Assembly: GCA_964057225.1 (NCBI GenBank) | Contig: OZ059899.1 | Span: forward strand, 19,166,501-19,230,500 | DNA: 64,000 nt | Direction: 5' to 3' | Source of the DNA: Auanema rhodensis | Taxonomy: Eukaryota; Nematoda; Chromadorea; Rhabditida; Rhabditidae | Part shown: positions 49,557 through 63,284 of the stretch, in pieces | Layout: the number at the start of each line of letters is the position of its first letter | Position numbering within the stretch: the first letter of the stretch is position 1 | Position numbers and translations under genes: made by a program | Notes under the pieces: generated by a model | The model's input: only the letters and a program-made list of their open reading frames with translations | The model's database searches: none | What the model was told of the DNA's origin: nothing

Positions 49557-50412
49557 CTTTGAAATTTACGTGAACTTTAATTTATGCTAATTAAACGTAC
49601 ACGTGTTGTGCACTCGGTATGTAACTCGCTTCACGTGGAAGATAAAGAGATGCGGTTTTCAAAATTAGATTCTTCATGTCCATATTAGTCTAAAAACAAT
49701 TTTTTACTGATATTGGTGCATGGTAACCATGATTTTGAAATTTACGTGAACTTTAATTTATGCTAATTAAACGTACACGTGATGTGCACTTGGTATGTAA
49801 CTCGCTTCACGTGAAAGATAAAGAGATGCGGTTTTTAAAATTAGATTCCGCATGTCCATATTAGTCTAAAAACAATTTTTTACTGATATTGGTGCATGGT
49901 AACCATGATTTTGAAATTTACGTGAACTTTAATTTATGCTAATTAAACGTACACGTGGTGTGCACTCGGTATGTAACTCGCTTCACGTGAAAGATAAAGA
50001 GATGCGGTTTTCAAAATTAGATTCCCCATGTCCATATTAGTCTAAAAACAAATTTTTATTGATATTGGTGCATGGTAACCATGACTTTGAAATTTACGTG
50101 AACTTTAATTTATGCTAATTAAATGTACACGTGGTGTGCACTCGGTATGTAACTCGCTTCACGTGAAAGATAAAGAGATGCAGTTATCAAAATTAGATTC
50201 CCCATGTCCATATTAGTCTAAAAACAAATTTTTATTGATATTGGTGCATGGTAACCATGACTTTGAAATTTACGTGAACTTTAATTTATGCTAATTAAAC
50301 GTACACGTGTTGTGCACTCGGTATGTAACTCGCTTCACGTGGAAGATAAAGAGATGCGGTTTTCAAAATTAGATTCTTCATGTCCATATTAGTCTAAAAA
50401 CAATTTTTTACT

Positions 50413-53400
50413 GATATTGGTGCATGGTAACCATGATTTTGAAATTTACGTGAACTTTAATTTATGCTAATTAAACGTACACGTGATGTGCACTTGGTAT
50501 GTAACTCGCTTCACGTGAAAGATAAAGAGATGCGGTTTTTAAAATTAGATTCCGCATGTCCATATTAGTCTAAAAACAATTTTTTACTGATATTGGTGCA
50601 TGGTAACCATGATTTTGAAATTTACGTGAACTTTAATTTATGCTAATTAAACGTACACGTGGTGTGCACTCGGTATGTAACTCGCTTCACGTGAAAGATA
50701 AAGAGATGCGGTTTTCAAAATTAGATTCCCCATGTCCATATTAGTCTAAAAACAAATTTTTATTGATATTGGTGCATGGTAACCATGACTTTGAAATTTA
50801 CGTGAACTTTAATTTATGCTAATTAAACGTACACGTGGTGTGCACTCGGTATGTAACTCGCTTCACGTGAAAGATAAAGAGATGCGGTTCTCAAAATTAG
50901 ATTCCCCATGTCCATATTAGTCTAAAAACAAATTTTTTTTGATATTGGTGTATGGTAACCATGATTTTGAAATTTACGTGAACTTTAATTTATGCTAATT
51001 AAACGTACACGTTGTGTGCACTCGGTATGTAATTCGCTTCACGTGACAGATAAAGAGATGCGGTTTTCAAAATTAGATTCTTCATGTCCATATTAGTCTA
51101 AAAACAATTTTTTACTGATATTGGTGCATGGTAACCATGACTTTGAAATTTACGTGAACTTTAATTTATGCTAATTAAACGTACACGTGGTGTGCACTCG
51201 GTATGTAACTCGCTTCACGTGAGAGATAAAGAGATGCGGTTTTCAAAATTAGATTCCCCATGTCCATATTAGTCTAAAAACAAATTTTTTTTGATATTGG
51301 TGCATGGTAACCATGACTTTGAATTTTACGTGAACTTTAATTTATGCTAATTAAACGTACACGTGGTGTGCACTCGGTATGTAACTCGCTTCACGTGAAA
51401 GATAAAGAGATGCGGTTTTCAAAATTAGATTCCCCATGTCCATATTAGTCTAAAAACAAATTTTTTTTGATATTTGTGCATGGTAACCATGATTTTGAAA
51501 TTTACGTGAACTTTAATTTATGCTAATTAAATGTACACGTGATGTGCACTCGGTATGTAACTCGCTTCACGTGAAAGATAAAAAGATGCGGTTTTCAAAA
51601 TTAGATTCCCCATGTCCATATTAGTCTAAAAACAAATTTTTTTTGATATTGGTGCATGGTAACCATGACTTTGAATTTTACGTGAACTTTAATTTATGCT
51701 AATTAAACGTACACGTGGTGTGCACTCGGTATGTAACTCGCTTCACGTGAAAGATAAAGAGATGCGGTTTTCAAAATTAGATTCCCCATGTCCATATTAG
51801 TCTAAAAACAAATTTTTATTGATATTGGTGCATGGTAACCATGACTTTGAAATTTACGTGAACTTTAATTTATGCTACATAAATGTACACGTGATGTGCA
51901 CTTGGTATGTAACTCGCTTCACGTGAAAGATAAAAAGATGCGCTTTTTAAAATTAGATTCCCCATGTCCATATTAGTCTAAAAACAATTTTTTACTGATA
52001 TTGGTGCATGGTAACCATGACTTTGAAATTTACGTGAACTTTAATTTATGCTAATTAAACGTACACGTGGTGTGCACTCGGTATGTAACTCGCTTCACGT
52101 GAAAGATAAAGAGATGCGGTTTTCAAAATTAGATTCCCCATGTCCATATTAGTCTAAAAACAAATTTTTATTGATATTGGTGCATGGTAACCATGACTTT
52201 GAAATTTACGTGAACTTTAATTTATGCTAATTAAACGTACACGTGGTGTGCACTCGGTATGTAACTCGATTCACGTGTAAGATAAAGAGATGCGGTTTTC
52301 AAAATTAGATTCCCCATGTCCATATTAGTCTGAAAACAAATTTTTATTGATATTGGTGCATGGTAACCATGACTTTGAAATTTACGTGAACTTTAATTTA
52401 TGCTAATTAAACGTACACGTGGTGTGCACTCGGTATGTAACTAGCTTCACGTGTAAGATAAAGAGATGCGGTTTTCAAAATTAGATTCCCCATGTCCATA
52501 TTAGTCTAAAAACAAATTTTTATTGATATTGGTGCATGGTAACCATGATTTTGAAATTTACGTGAACTTTAATTTATGCTAATTAAATGTACACGTGGTG
52601 TGCACTCGGTATGTAACTCGCTTCACGTGAAAGATAAAGAGATGCAGTTATCAAAATTAGATTCCCCATGTCCATATTAGTCTAAAAACAAATTTTTATT
52701 GATATTGGTGCATGGTAACCATGACTTTGAAATTTACGTGAACTTTAATTTATGCTAATTAAATGTACACGTGGTGTGCACTCGGTATGTAACTCGCTTC
52801 ACGTGAAAGATAAAGAGATGCAGTTATCAAAATTAGATTCCCCATGTCCATATTAGTCTAAAAACAAATTTTTATTGATATTGGTGCATGGTAACCATGA
52901 CTTTGAAATTTACGTGAACTTTAATTTATGCTAATTAAACGTACACGTGGTGTGCACTCGGTATGTAACTCGCTTCACGTGAAAGATAAAGAGATGCGGT
53001 TTTCAAAATTAGATTCTTCATGTCCATATTAGTCTAAAAACAATTTTTTACTGATATTGGTGCATGGTAACCATGATTTTGAAATTTACGTGAACTTTAA
53101 TTTATGCTAATTAAACGTACACGTGATGTGCACTTGGTATGTAACTCGCTTCACGTGAAAGATAAAGAGATGCGGTTTTCAAAATTAGATTCCCCATGTC
53201 CATATTAGTCTAAAAACAAATTTTTATTGATATTGGTGCATGGTAACCATGACTTTGAAATTTACGTGAACTTTAATTTATGCTAATTAAACGTACACGT
53301 GGTGTGCACTCGGTATGTAACTCGCTTCACGTGAAAGATAAAGAGATGCGGTTCTCAAAATTAGATTCCCCATGTCCATATTAGTCTAAAAACAAATTTT

Positions 53401-56400
53401 TTTTGATATTGGTGTATGGTAACCATGATTTTGAAATTTACGTGAACTTTAATTTATGCTAATTAAATGTACACGTGGTCTGCACTCGGTATGTAACTCG
53501 CTTCACGTGAAAGATAAGGAGATGCGGTTTTCAAAATTAGATTCCCCATGTCCATATTAGTCTAAAAACAAATTTTTATTGATATTGGTGCATGGTAACC
53601 ATGACTTTGAATTTTACGTGAACTTTAATTTATGCTAATCAAACGTACACGTGGTGTGCATTCGGTATGTAACTCGCTTCACGTGAAAGATAAAGAGATG
53701 CGGTTTTCAAAATTAGATTCCCCATGTCCATATTAGTCTAAAAACAAATTTTTATTGATATTGGTGCATGGTAACCATGATTTTGAAATTTACGTGAACT
53801 TTAATTTATGCTAATTAAACGTACACGTGATGTGCACTTGGTATGTAACTCGCTTCACGTGAAAGATAAAGAGATGCGCTTTTTTAAATTAGATTCCTCA
53901 TGTCCATATTAGTCTAAAAACAAATTTTTATTGATATTGGTGCATGGTAACCATGACTTTGAAATTTACGTGAACTTTAATTTATGCTAATTAAACGTAC
54001 ACGTGGTGTGCACTCGGTATGTAACTCGCTTCACGTGAAAGATAAAGAGATGCGGTTTTCAAAATTAGATTCCCCATGTCCATATTAGTCTAAAAACAAA
54101 TTTTTTTTGATATTGGTGCATGGTAACCATGATTTTGAAATTTACGTGAACTTTAATTTATGCTAATTAAATGTACACGTGATGTGCACTCGGTATGTAA
54201 CTCGCTTCACGTGAAAGATAAAAAGATGCGGTTTTCAAAATTAGATTCCCCATGTCCATATTAGTCTAAAAACAAATTTTTTTTGATATTGGTGCATGGT
54301 AACCATGACTTTGAATTTTACGTGAACTTTAATTTATGCTAATTAAACGTACACGTGGTGTGCACTCGGTATGTAACTCGCTTCACGTGAAAGATAAAGA
54401 GATGCGGTTTTCAAAATTAGATTCCCCATGTCCATATTAGTCTAAAAACAAATTTTTATTGATATTGGTGCATGGTAACCATGACTTTGAAATTTACGTG
54501 AACTTTAATTTATGCTACATAAATGTACACGTGATGTGCACTTGGTATGTAACTCGCTTCACGTGAAAGATAAAAAGATGCGCTTTTTAAAATTAGATTC
54601 CCCATGTCCATATTAGTCTAAAAACAATTTTTTACTGATATTGGTGCATGGTAACCATGACTTTGAAATTTACGTGAACTTTAATTTATGCTAATTAAAC
54701 GTACACGTGGTGTGCACTCGGTATGTAACTCGCTTCACGTGTAAGATAAAGAGATGCGGTTTTCAAAATTAGATTCCCCATGTCCATATTAGTCTGAAAA
54801 CAAATTTTTATTGATATTGGTGCATGGTAACCATGACTTTGAAATTTACGTGAACTTTAATTTATGCTAATTAAACGTACACGTGGTGTGCACTCGGTAT
54901 GTAACTAGCTTCACGTGTAAGATAAAGAGATGCGGTTTTCAAAATTAGATTCCCCATGTCCATATTAGTCTAAAAACAAATTTTTATTGATATTGGTGCA
55001 TGGTAACCATGACTTTGAAATTTACGTGAACTTTAATTTATGCTAATTAAATGTACACGTGGTGTGCACTCGGTATGTAACTCGCTTCACGTGAAAGATA
55101 AAGAGATGCAGTTATCAAAATTAGATTCCCCATGTCCATATTAGTCTAAAAACAAATTTTTATTGATATTGGTGCATGGTAACCATGACTTTGAAATTTA
55201 CGTGAACTTTAATTTATGCTAATTAAACGTACACGTGGTGTGCACTCGGTATGTAACTCGCTTCACGTGAAAGATAAAGAGATGCGGTTCTCAAAATTAG
55301 ATTCCCCATGTCCATATTAGTCTAAAAACAAATTTTTTTTGATATTGGTGTATGGTAACCGTGATTTTGAAATTTACGTGAACTTTAATTTATGCTAATT
55401 AAACGTACACGTGGTGTGCACTCGGTATGTAATTCGCTTCACGTGACAGATAAAGAGATGCGGTTTTCAAAATTAGATTCTTCATGTCCATATTAGTCTA
55501 AAAACAATTTTTTACTGATATTGGTGCATGGTAACCATGATTTTGAAATTTACGTGAACTTTAATTTATGCTAATTAAACGTACACGTGATGTGCACTTG
55601 GTATGTAACTCGCTTCACGTGAAAGATAAAGAGATGCGGTTTTTAAAATTAGATTCCCCATGTCCATATTAGTCTAAAAACAAATTTTTATTGATATTGG
55701 TGCATGGTAACCATGACTTTGAAATTTACGTGAACTTTAATTTATGCTAATTAAACGTACACGTGGTGTGCACTCGGTATGTAACTCGCTTCACGTGAAA
55801 GATAAAGAGATGCGGTTTTCAAAATTAGATTCCCCATGTCCATATTAGTCTAAAAACAAATTTTTATTGATATTGGTGCATGGTAACCATGACTTTGAAA
55901 TTTACGTGAACTTTAATTTATGCTAATTAAACGTACACGTGGTGTGCACTCGGTATGTAACTCGCTTCACGTGAAAGATAAAGAGATGCGGTTTTCAAAA
56001 TTAGATTCCCCATGTCCATATTAGTCTAAAAACAATTTTTTTTTGATATTGGTGCATGGTAACCATGACTTTGAAATTTACGTGAACTTTAATTTATGCT
56101 AATTAAACGTACACGTGGTGTGCACTCGGTATGTAACTCGCTTCACGTGAAAGATAAAGAGATGCGGTTTTCAAAATTAGATTCCCCATGTCCATATTAG
56201 TCTAAAAACAAATTTTTTTTGATATTGGTGCATGGTAACCATGATTTTGAAATTTACGTGAACTTTAATTTATGCTAATTAAATGTACACGTGATGTGCA
56301 CTCGGTATGTAACTCGCTTCACGTGAAAGATAAAAAGATGCGGTTTTCAAAATTAGATTCCCCATGTCCATATTAGTCTAAAAACAAATTTTTTTTGATA

Positions 56401-56420
56401 TTGGTGCATGGTAACCATGA
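50413..56420 (+). repeat. Array domain with new variant vocabulary
   Basis: About 34 monomers in which several markers appear that are absent from earlier parts: ggtgtatgg (50947, 53411, 55347), gtaattcgc with gacagat (51,030; 55,430), taactagc (52,440; 54,905) and aaaaagatgcggttttc. The gatgcagttatc unit, first seen near 37,511, becomes frequent. The gtgttg/ggaag trio is no longer seen. Spacings of ggtgtatgg are 2464 bp (14 units) then 1936 bp (11 units). Private changes include gagagataaag (51,221), gatatttgtgc (51,471), gtggtctgcac (53,478), gctaatcaaacg (53,636) and aaccgtga (55,358). Confidence 0.86.
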
Positions 56421-59400
56421 CTTTGAAATTTACGTGAACTTTAATTTATGCTACATAAATGTACACGTGATATGCACTTGGTATGTAACTCGCTTCACGT
56501 GAAAGATAAAGAGATGCAGTTATCAAAATTAGATTCCCCATGTCCATATTAGTCTAAAAACAAATTTTTATTGATATTGGTGCATGGTAACCATGACTTT
56601 GAAATTTACGTGAACTTTAATTTATGCTAATTAAATGTACACGTGGTGTGCACTCGGTATGTAACTCGCTTCACGTGAAAGATAAAGAGATGCAGTTATC
56701 AAAATTAGATTCCCCATGTCCATATTAGTCTAAAAACAAATTTTTATTGATATTGGTGCATGGTAACCATGACTTTGAAATTTACGTGAACTTTAATTTA
56801 TGCTAATTAAACGTACACGTGATGTGCACTTGGTATGTAACTCGCTTCACGTGAAAGATAAAGAGATGCGGTTTTTAAAATTAGATTCCGCATGTCCATA
56901 TTAGTCTAAAAACAATTTTTTACTGATATTGGTGCATGGTAACCATGATTTTGAAATTTACGTGAACTTTAATTTATGCTAATTAAACGTACACGTGGTG
57001 TGCACTCGGTATGTAACTCGCTTCACGTGAAAGATAAAGAGATGCGGTTTTCAAAATTAGATTCCCCATGTCCATATTAGTCTAAAAACAAATTTTTATT
57101 GATATTGGTGCATGGTAACCATGACTTTGAAATTTACGTGAACTTTAATTTATGCTAATTAAACGTACACGTGGTGTGCACTCGGTATGTAACTCGCTTC
57201 ACGTGAAAGATAAAGAGATGCGGTTCTCAAAATTAGATTCCCCATGTCCATATTAGTCTAAAAACAAATTTTTTTTGATATTGGTGTATGGTAACCATGA
57301 TTTTGAAATTTACGTGAACTTTAATTTATGCTAATTAAACGTACACGTTGTGTGCACTCGGTATGTAATTCGCTTTACGTGACAGATAAAGAGATGCGGT
57401 TTTCAAAATTAGATTCTTCATGTCCATATTAGTCTAAAAACAATTTTTTACTGATATTGGTGCATGGTAACCATGATTTTGAAATTTACGTGAACTTTAA
57501 TTTATGCTAATTAAACGTACACGTGATGTGCACTTGGTATGTAACTCGCTTCACGTGAAAGATAAAGAGATGCGGTTTTTAAAATTAGATTCCCCATGTC
57601 CATATTAGTCTAAAAACAAATTTTTATTGATATTGGTGCATGGTAACCATGACTTTGAAATTTACGTGAACTTTAATTTATGCTAATTAAACGTACACGT
57701 GGTGTGCACTCGGTATGTAACTCGCTTCACGTGAAAGATAAAGAGATGCGGTTTTCAAAATTAGATTCCCCATGTCCATATTAGTCTAAAAACAAATTTT
57801 TTTTGATATTGGTGCATGGTAACCATGACTTTGAATTTTACGTGAACTTTAATTTATGCTAATTAAACGTACACGTGGTGTGCACTCGGTATGTAACTCG
57901 CTTCACGTGAAAGATAAAGAGATGCGGTTTTCAAAATTAGATTCCCCATGTCCATATTAGTCTAAAAACAAATTTTTTTTGATATTGGTGCATGGTAACC
58001 ATGATTTTGAAATTTACGTGAACTTTAATTTATGCTAATTAAATGTACACGTGATGTGCACTCGGTATGTAACTCGCTTCACGTGAAAGATAAAAAGATG
58101 CGGTTTTCAAAATTAGATTCCCCATGTCCATATTAGTCTAAAAACAAATTTTTTTTGATATTGGTGCATGGTAACCATGACTTTGAATTTTACGTGAACT
58201 TTAATTTATGCTAATTAAACGTACACGTGGTGTGCACTCGGTATGTAACTCGCTTCACGTGAAAGATAAAGAGATGCGGTTTTCAAAATTAGATTCCCCA
58301 TGTCCATATTAGTCTAAAAACAAATTTTTATTGATATTGGTGCATGGTAACCATGACTTTGAAATTTACGTGAACTTTAATTTATGCTACATAAATGTAC
58401 ACGTGATGTGCACTTGGTATGTAACTCGCTTCACGTGAAAGATAAAAAGATGCGCTTTTTAAAATTAGATTCCCCATGTCCATATTAGTCTAAAAACAAT
58501 TTTTTACTGATATTGGTGCATGGTAACCATGACTTTGAAATTTACGTGAACTTTAATTTATGCTAATTAAACGTACACGTGGTGTGCACTCGGTATGTAA
58601 CTCGCTTCACGTGTAAGATAAAGAGATGCGGTTTTCAAAATTAGATTCCCCATGTCCATATTAGTCTGAAAACAAATTTTTATTGATATTGGTGCATGGT
58701 AACCATGACTTTGAAATTTACGTGAACTTTAATTTATGCTAATTAAACGTACACGTGGTGTGCACTCGGTATGTAACTAGCTTCACGTGTAAGATAAAGA
58801 GATGCGGTTTTCAAAATTAGATTCCCCATGTCCATATTAGTCTAAAAACAAATTTTTATTGATATTGGTGCATGGTAACCATGATTTTGAAATTTACGTG
58901 AACTTTAATTTATGCTAATTAAATGTACACGTGGTGTGCACTCGGTATGTAACTCGCTTCACGTGAAAGATAAAGAGATGCAGTTATCAAAATTAGATTC
59001 CCCATGTCCATATTAGTCTAAAAACAAATTTTTATTGATATTGGTGCATGGTAACCATGACTTTGAAATTTACGTGAACTTTATTTTATGCTAATTAAAT
59101 GTACACGTGGTGTGCACTCGGTATGTAACTCGCTTCACGTGAAAGATAAAGAGATGCAGTTATCAAAATTAGATTCCCCATGTCCATATTAGTCTAAAAA
59201 CAAATTTTTATTGATATTGGTGCATGGTAACCATGACTTTGAAATTTACGTGAACTTTAATTTATGCTAATTAAACGTACACGTGGTGTGCACTCGGTAT
59301 GTAACTCGCTTCACGTGAAAGATAAAGAGATGCGGTTCTCAAAATTAGATTCCCCATGTCCATATTAGTCTAAAAACAAATTTTTTTTGATATTGGTGTA

Positions 59401-60644
59401 TGGTAACCATGATTTTGAAATTTACGTGAACTTTAATTTATGCTAATTAAACGTACACGTGGTGTGCACTCGGTATGTAATTCGCTTCACGTGACAGATA
59501 AAGAGATGCGGTTTTCAAAATTAGATTCTTCATGTCCATATTAGTCTAAAAACAATTTTTTACTGATATTGGTGCATGGTAACCATGATTTTGAAATTTA
59601 CGTGAACTTTAATTTATGCTAATTAAACGTACACGTGATGTGCACTTGGTATGTAACTCGCTTCACGTGAAAGATAAAGAGATGCGGTTTTTAAAATTAG
59701 ATTCCCCATGTCCATATTAGTCTAAAAACAAATTTTTATTGATATTGGTGCATGGTAACCATGACTTTGAAATTTACGTGAACTTTAATTTATGCTAATT
59801 AAACGTACACGTGGTGTGCACTCGGTATGTAACTCGCTTCACGTGAAAGATAAAGAGATGCGGTTTTCAAAATTAGATTCCCCATGTCCATATTAGTCTA
59901 AAAACAAATTTTTATTGATATTGGTGCATGGTAACCATGACTTTGAAATTTACGTGAACTTTAATTTATGCTAATTAAACGTACACGTGGTGTGCACTCG
60001 GTATGTAACTCGCTTCACGTGAAAGATAAAGAGATGCGGTTTTCAAAATTAGATTCCCCATGTCCATATTAGTCTAAAAACAATTTTTTTTTGATATTGG
60101 TGCATGGTAACCATGACTTTGAAATTTACGTGAACTTTAATTTATGCTAATTAAACGTACACGTGGTGTGCACTCGGTATGTAACTCGCTTCACGTGAAA
60201 GATAAAGAGATGCGGTTTTCAAAATTAGATTCCCCATGTCCATATTAGTCTAAAAACAAATTTTTTTTGATATTGGTGCATGGTAACCATGATTTTGAAA
60301 TTTACGTGAACTTTAATTTATGCTAATTAAATGTACACGTGATGTGCACTCGGTATGTAACTCGCTTCACGTGAAAGATAAAAAGATGCGGTTTTCAAAA
60401 TTAGATTCCCCATGTCCATATTAGTCTAAAAACAAATTTTTTTTGATATTGGTGCATGGTAACCATGACTTTGAATTTTACGTGAACTTTAATTTATGCT
60501 AATTAAACGTACACGTGGTGTGCACTCGGTATGTAACTCGCTTCACGTGAAAGATAAAGAGATGCGGTTTTCAAAATTAGATTCCCCATGTCCATATTAG
60601 TCTAAAAACAAATTTTTATTGATATTGGTGCATGGTAACCATGA
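56421..60644 (+). repeat. 4224 bp (24-monomer) block, copy 1
   Basis: This block starts with a hybrid unit having an acata front, a private gtgatatgcac and a gatgcagttatc rear. The same unit begins copy 2 at 60645. Shared markers at exactly 4224 bp are gatatg (56469/60693), ctttacgtgacag (57373/61597) and the full acata unit (58357/62581). Inside are two 12-monomer sub-blocks marked by ggtgtatgg at 57283 and 59395 (2112 bp apart). A private tttattttatg lies near 59,082. Confidence 0.9.
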
Positions 60645-63130
60645 CTTTGAAATTTACGTGAACTTTAATTTATGCTACATAAATGTACACGTGATATGCA
60701 CTTGGTATGTAACTCGCTTCACGTGAAAGATAAAGAGATGCAGTTATCAAAATTAGATTCCCCATGTCCATATTAGTCTAAAAACAAATTTTTATTGATA
60801 TTGGTGCATGGTAACCATGACTTTGAAATTTACGTGAACTTTAATTTATGCTAATTAAATGTACACGTGGTGTGCACTCGGTATGTAACTCGCTTCACGT
60901 GAAAGATAAAGAGATGCAGTTATCAAAATTAGATTCCCCATGTCCATATTAGTCTAAAAACAAATTTTTATTGATATTGGTGCATGGTAACCATGACTTT
61001 GAAATTTACGTGAACTTTAATTTATGCTAATTAAACGTACACGTGATGTGCACTTGGTATGTAACTCGCTTCACGTGAAAGATAAAGAGATGCGGTTTTT
61101 AAAATTAGATTCCGCATGTCCATATTAGTCTAAAAACAATTTTTTACTGATATTGGTGCATGGTAACCATGATTTTGAAATTTACGTGAACTTTAATTTA
61201 TGCTAATTAAACGTACACGTGGTGTGCACTCGGTATGTAACTCGCTTCACGTGAAAGATAAAGAGATGCGGTTTTCAAAATTAGATTCCCCATGTCCATA
61301 TTAGTCTAAAAACAAATTTTTATTGATATTGGTGCATGGTAACCATGACTTTGAAATTTACGTGAACTTTAATTTATGCTAATTAAACGTACACGTGGTG
61401 TGCACTCGGTATGTAACTCGCTTCACGTGAAAGATAAAGAGATGCGGTTCTCAAAATTAGATTCCCCATGTCCATATTAGTCTAAAAACAAATTTTTTTT
61501 GATATTGGTGTATGGTAACCATGATTTTGAAATTTACGTGAACTTTAATTTATGCTAATTAAACGTACACGTTGTGTGCACTCGGTATGTAATTCGCTTT
61601 ACGTGACAGATAAAGAGATGCGGTTTTCAAAATTAGATTCTTCATGTCCATATTAGTCTAAAAACAATTTTTTACTGATATTGGTGCATGGTAACCATGA
61701 TTTTGAAATTTACGTGAACTTTAATTTATGCTAATTAAACGTACACGTGATGTGCACTTGGTATGTAACTCGCTTCACGTGAAAGATAAAGAGATGCGGT
61801 TTTTAAAATTAGATTCCCCATGTCCATATTAGTCTAAAAACAAATTTTTATTGATATTGGTGCATGGTAACCATGACTTTGAAATTTACGTGAACTTTAA
61901 TTTATGCTAATTAAACGTACACGTGGTGTGCACTCGGTATGTAACTCGCTTCACGTGAAAGATAAAGAGATGCGGTTTTCAAAATTAGATTCCCCATGTC
62001 CATATTAGTCTAAAAACAAATTTTTTTTGATATTGGTGCATGGTAACCATGACTTTGAATTTTACGTGAACTTTAATTTATGCTAATTAAACGTACACGT
62101 GGTGTGCACTCGGTATGTAACTCGCTTCACGTGAAAGATAAAGAGATGCGGTTTTCAAAATTAGATTCCCCATGTCCATATTAGTCTAAAAACAAATTTT
62201 TTTTGATATTGGTGCATGGTAACCATGATTTTGAAATTTACGTGAACTTTAATTTATGCTAATTAAATGTACACGTGATGTGCACTCGGTATGTAACTCG
62301 CTTCACGTGAAAGATAAAAAGATGCGGTTTTCAAAATTAGATTCCCCATGTCCATATTAGTCTAAAAACAAATTTTTTTTGATATTGGTGCATGGTAACC
62401 ATGACTTTGAATTTTACGTGAACTTTAATTTATGCTAATTAAACGTACACGTGGTGTGCACTCGGTATGTAACTCGCTTCACGTGAAAGATAAAGAGATG
62501 CGGTTTTCAAAATTAGATTCCCCATGTCCATATTAGTCTAAAAACAAATTTTTATTGATATTGGTGCATGGTAACCATGACTTTGAAATTTACGTGAACT
62601 TTAATTTATGCTACATAAATGTACACGTGATGTGCACTTGGTATGTAACTCGCTTCACGTGAAAGATAAAAAGATGCGCTTTTTAAAATTAGATTCCCCA
62701 TGTCCATATTAGTCTAAAAACAATTTTTTACTGATATTGGTGCATGGTAACCATGACTTTGAAATTTACGTGAACTTTAATTTATGCTAATTAAACGTAC
62801 ACGTGGTGTGCACTCGGTATGTAACTAGCTTCACGTGTAAGATAAAGAGATGCGGTTTTCAAAATTAGATTCCCCATGTCCATATTAGTCTGAAAACAAA
62901 TTTTTATTGATATTGGTGCATGGTAACCATGACTTTGAAATTTACGTGAACTTTAATTTATGCTAATTAAACGTACACGTGGTGTGCACTCGGTATGTAA
63001 CTAGCTTCACGTGTAAGATAAAGTGATGCGGTTTTCAAAATTAGATTCCCCATGTCCATATTAGTCTAAAAACAAATTTTTATTGATATTGGTGCATGGT
63101 AACCATGATTTTGAAATTTACGTGAACTTT
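60645..63130 (+). repeat. 4224 bp block, partial copy 2
   Basis: This follows copy 1 unit by unit for about 14 monomers, then diverges near 63,130, where copy 1 has a gatgcagttatc unit and this copy has an aaaaagatgcgg unit. Differences are taactagc instead of taactcgc in the unit at 62757 and a private aagtgatgcgg near 63,023. Confidence 0.88.
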
Positions 63131-63284
63131 AATTTATGCTAATTAAATGTACACGTGATGTGCACTCGGTATGTAACTCGCTTCACGTGAAAGATAAAAA
63201 GATGCGGTTTTCAAAATTAGATTCCCCATGTCCATATTAGTCTAAAAACAAATTTTTATTGATATTGGTGCATGGTAACCATGA

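Larger units (their letters stand above)
40382..50412 (+). repeat. 10,031 bp (57-monomer) tandem duplication, copy 2
   Basis: This copy is directly adjacent to copy 1. It has nearly no point differences that I can see, but it does have two structural ones: one monomer is missing near 48,970-49,030 and one extra is present at 49205-49556, so the offset drops to 9855 bp (for example ccatagta 39471/49326) and then returns to 10,031. One private base change is ggttcatgg near 49,012. A third copy does not follow: after 50,412 the next units carry ccgcatg and then a new set of variants. Confidence 0.93.

Noticed and set aside
50413-50600. Third copy of the 10,031 bp block
   Set aside because: The next two units resemble the start of the block, but the first carries ccgcatg and the following ones belong to the 50-64 kb vocabulary. 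The resemblance is just common class 1/class 2 sequence.
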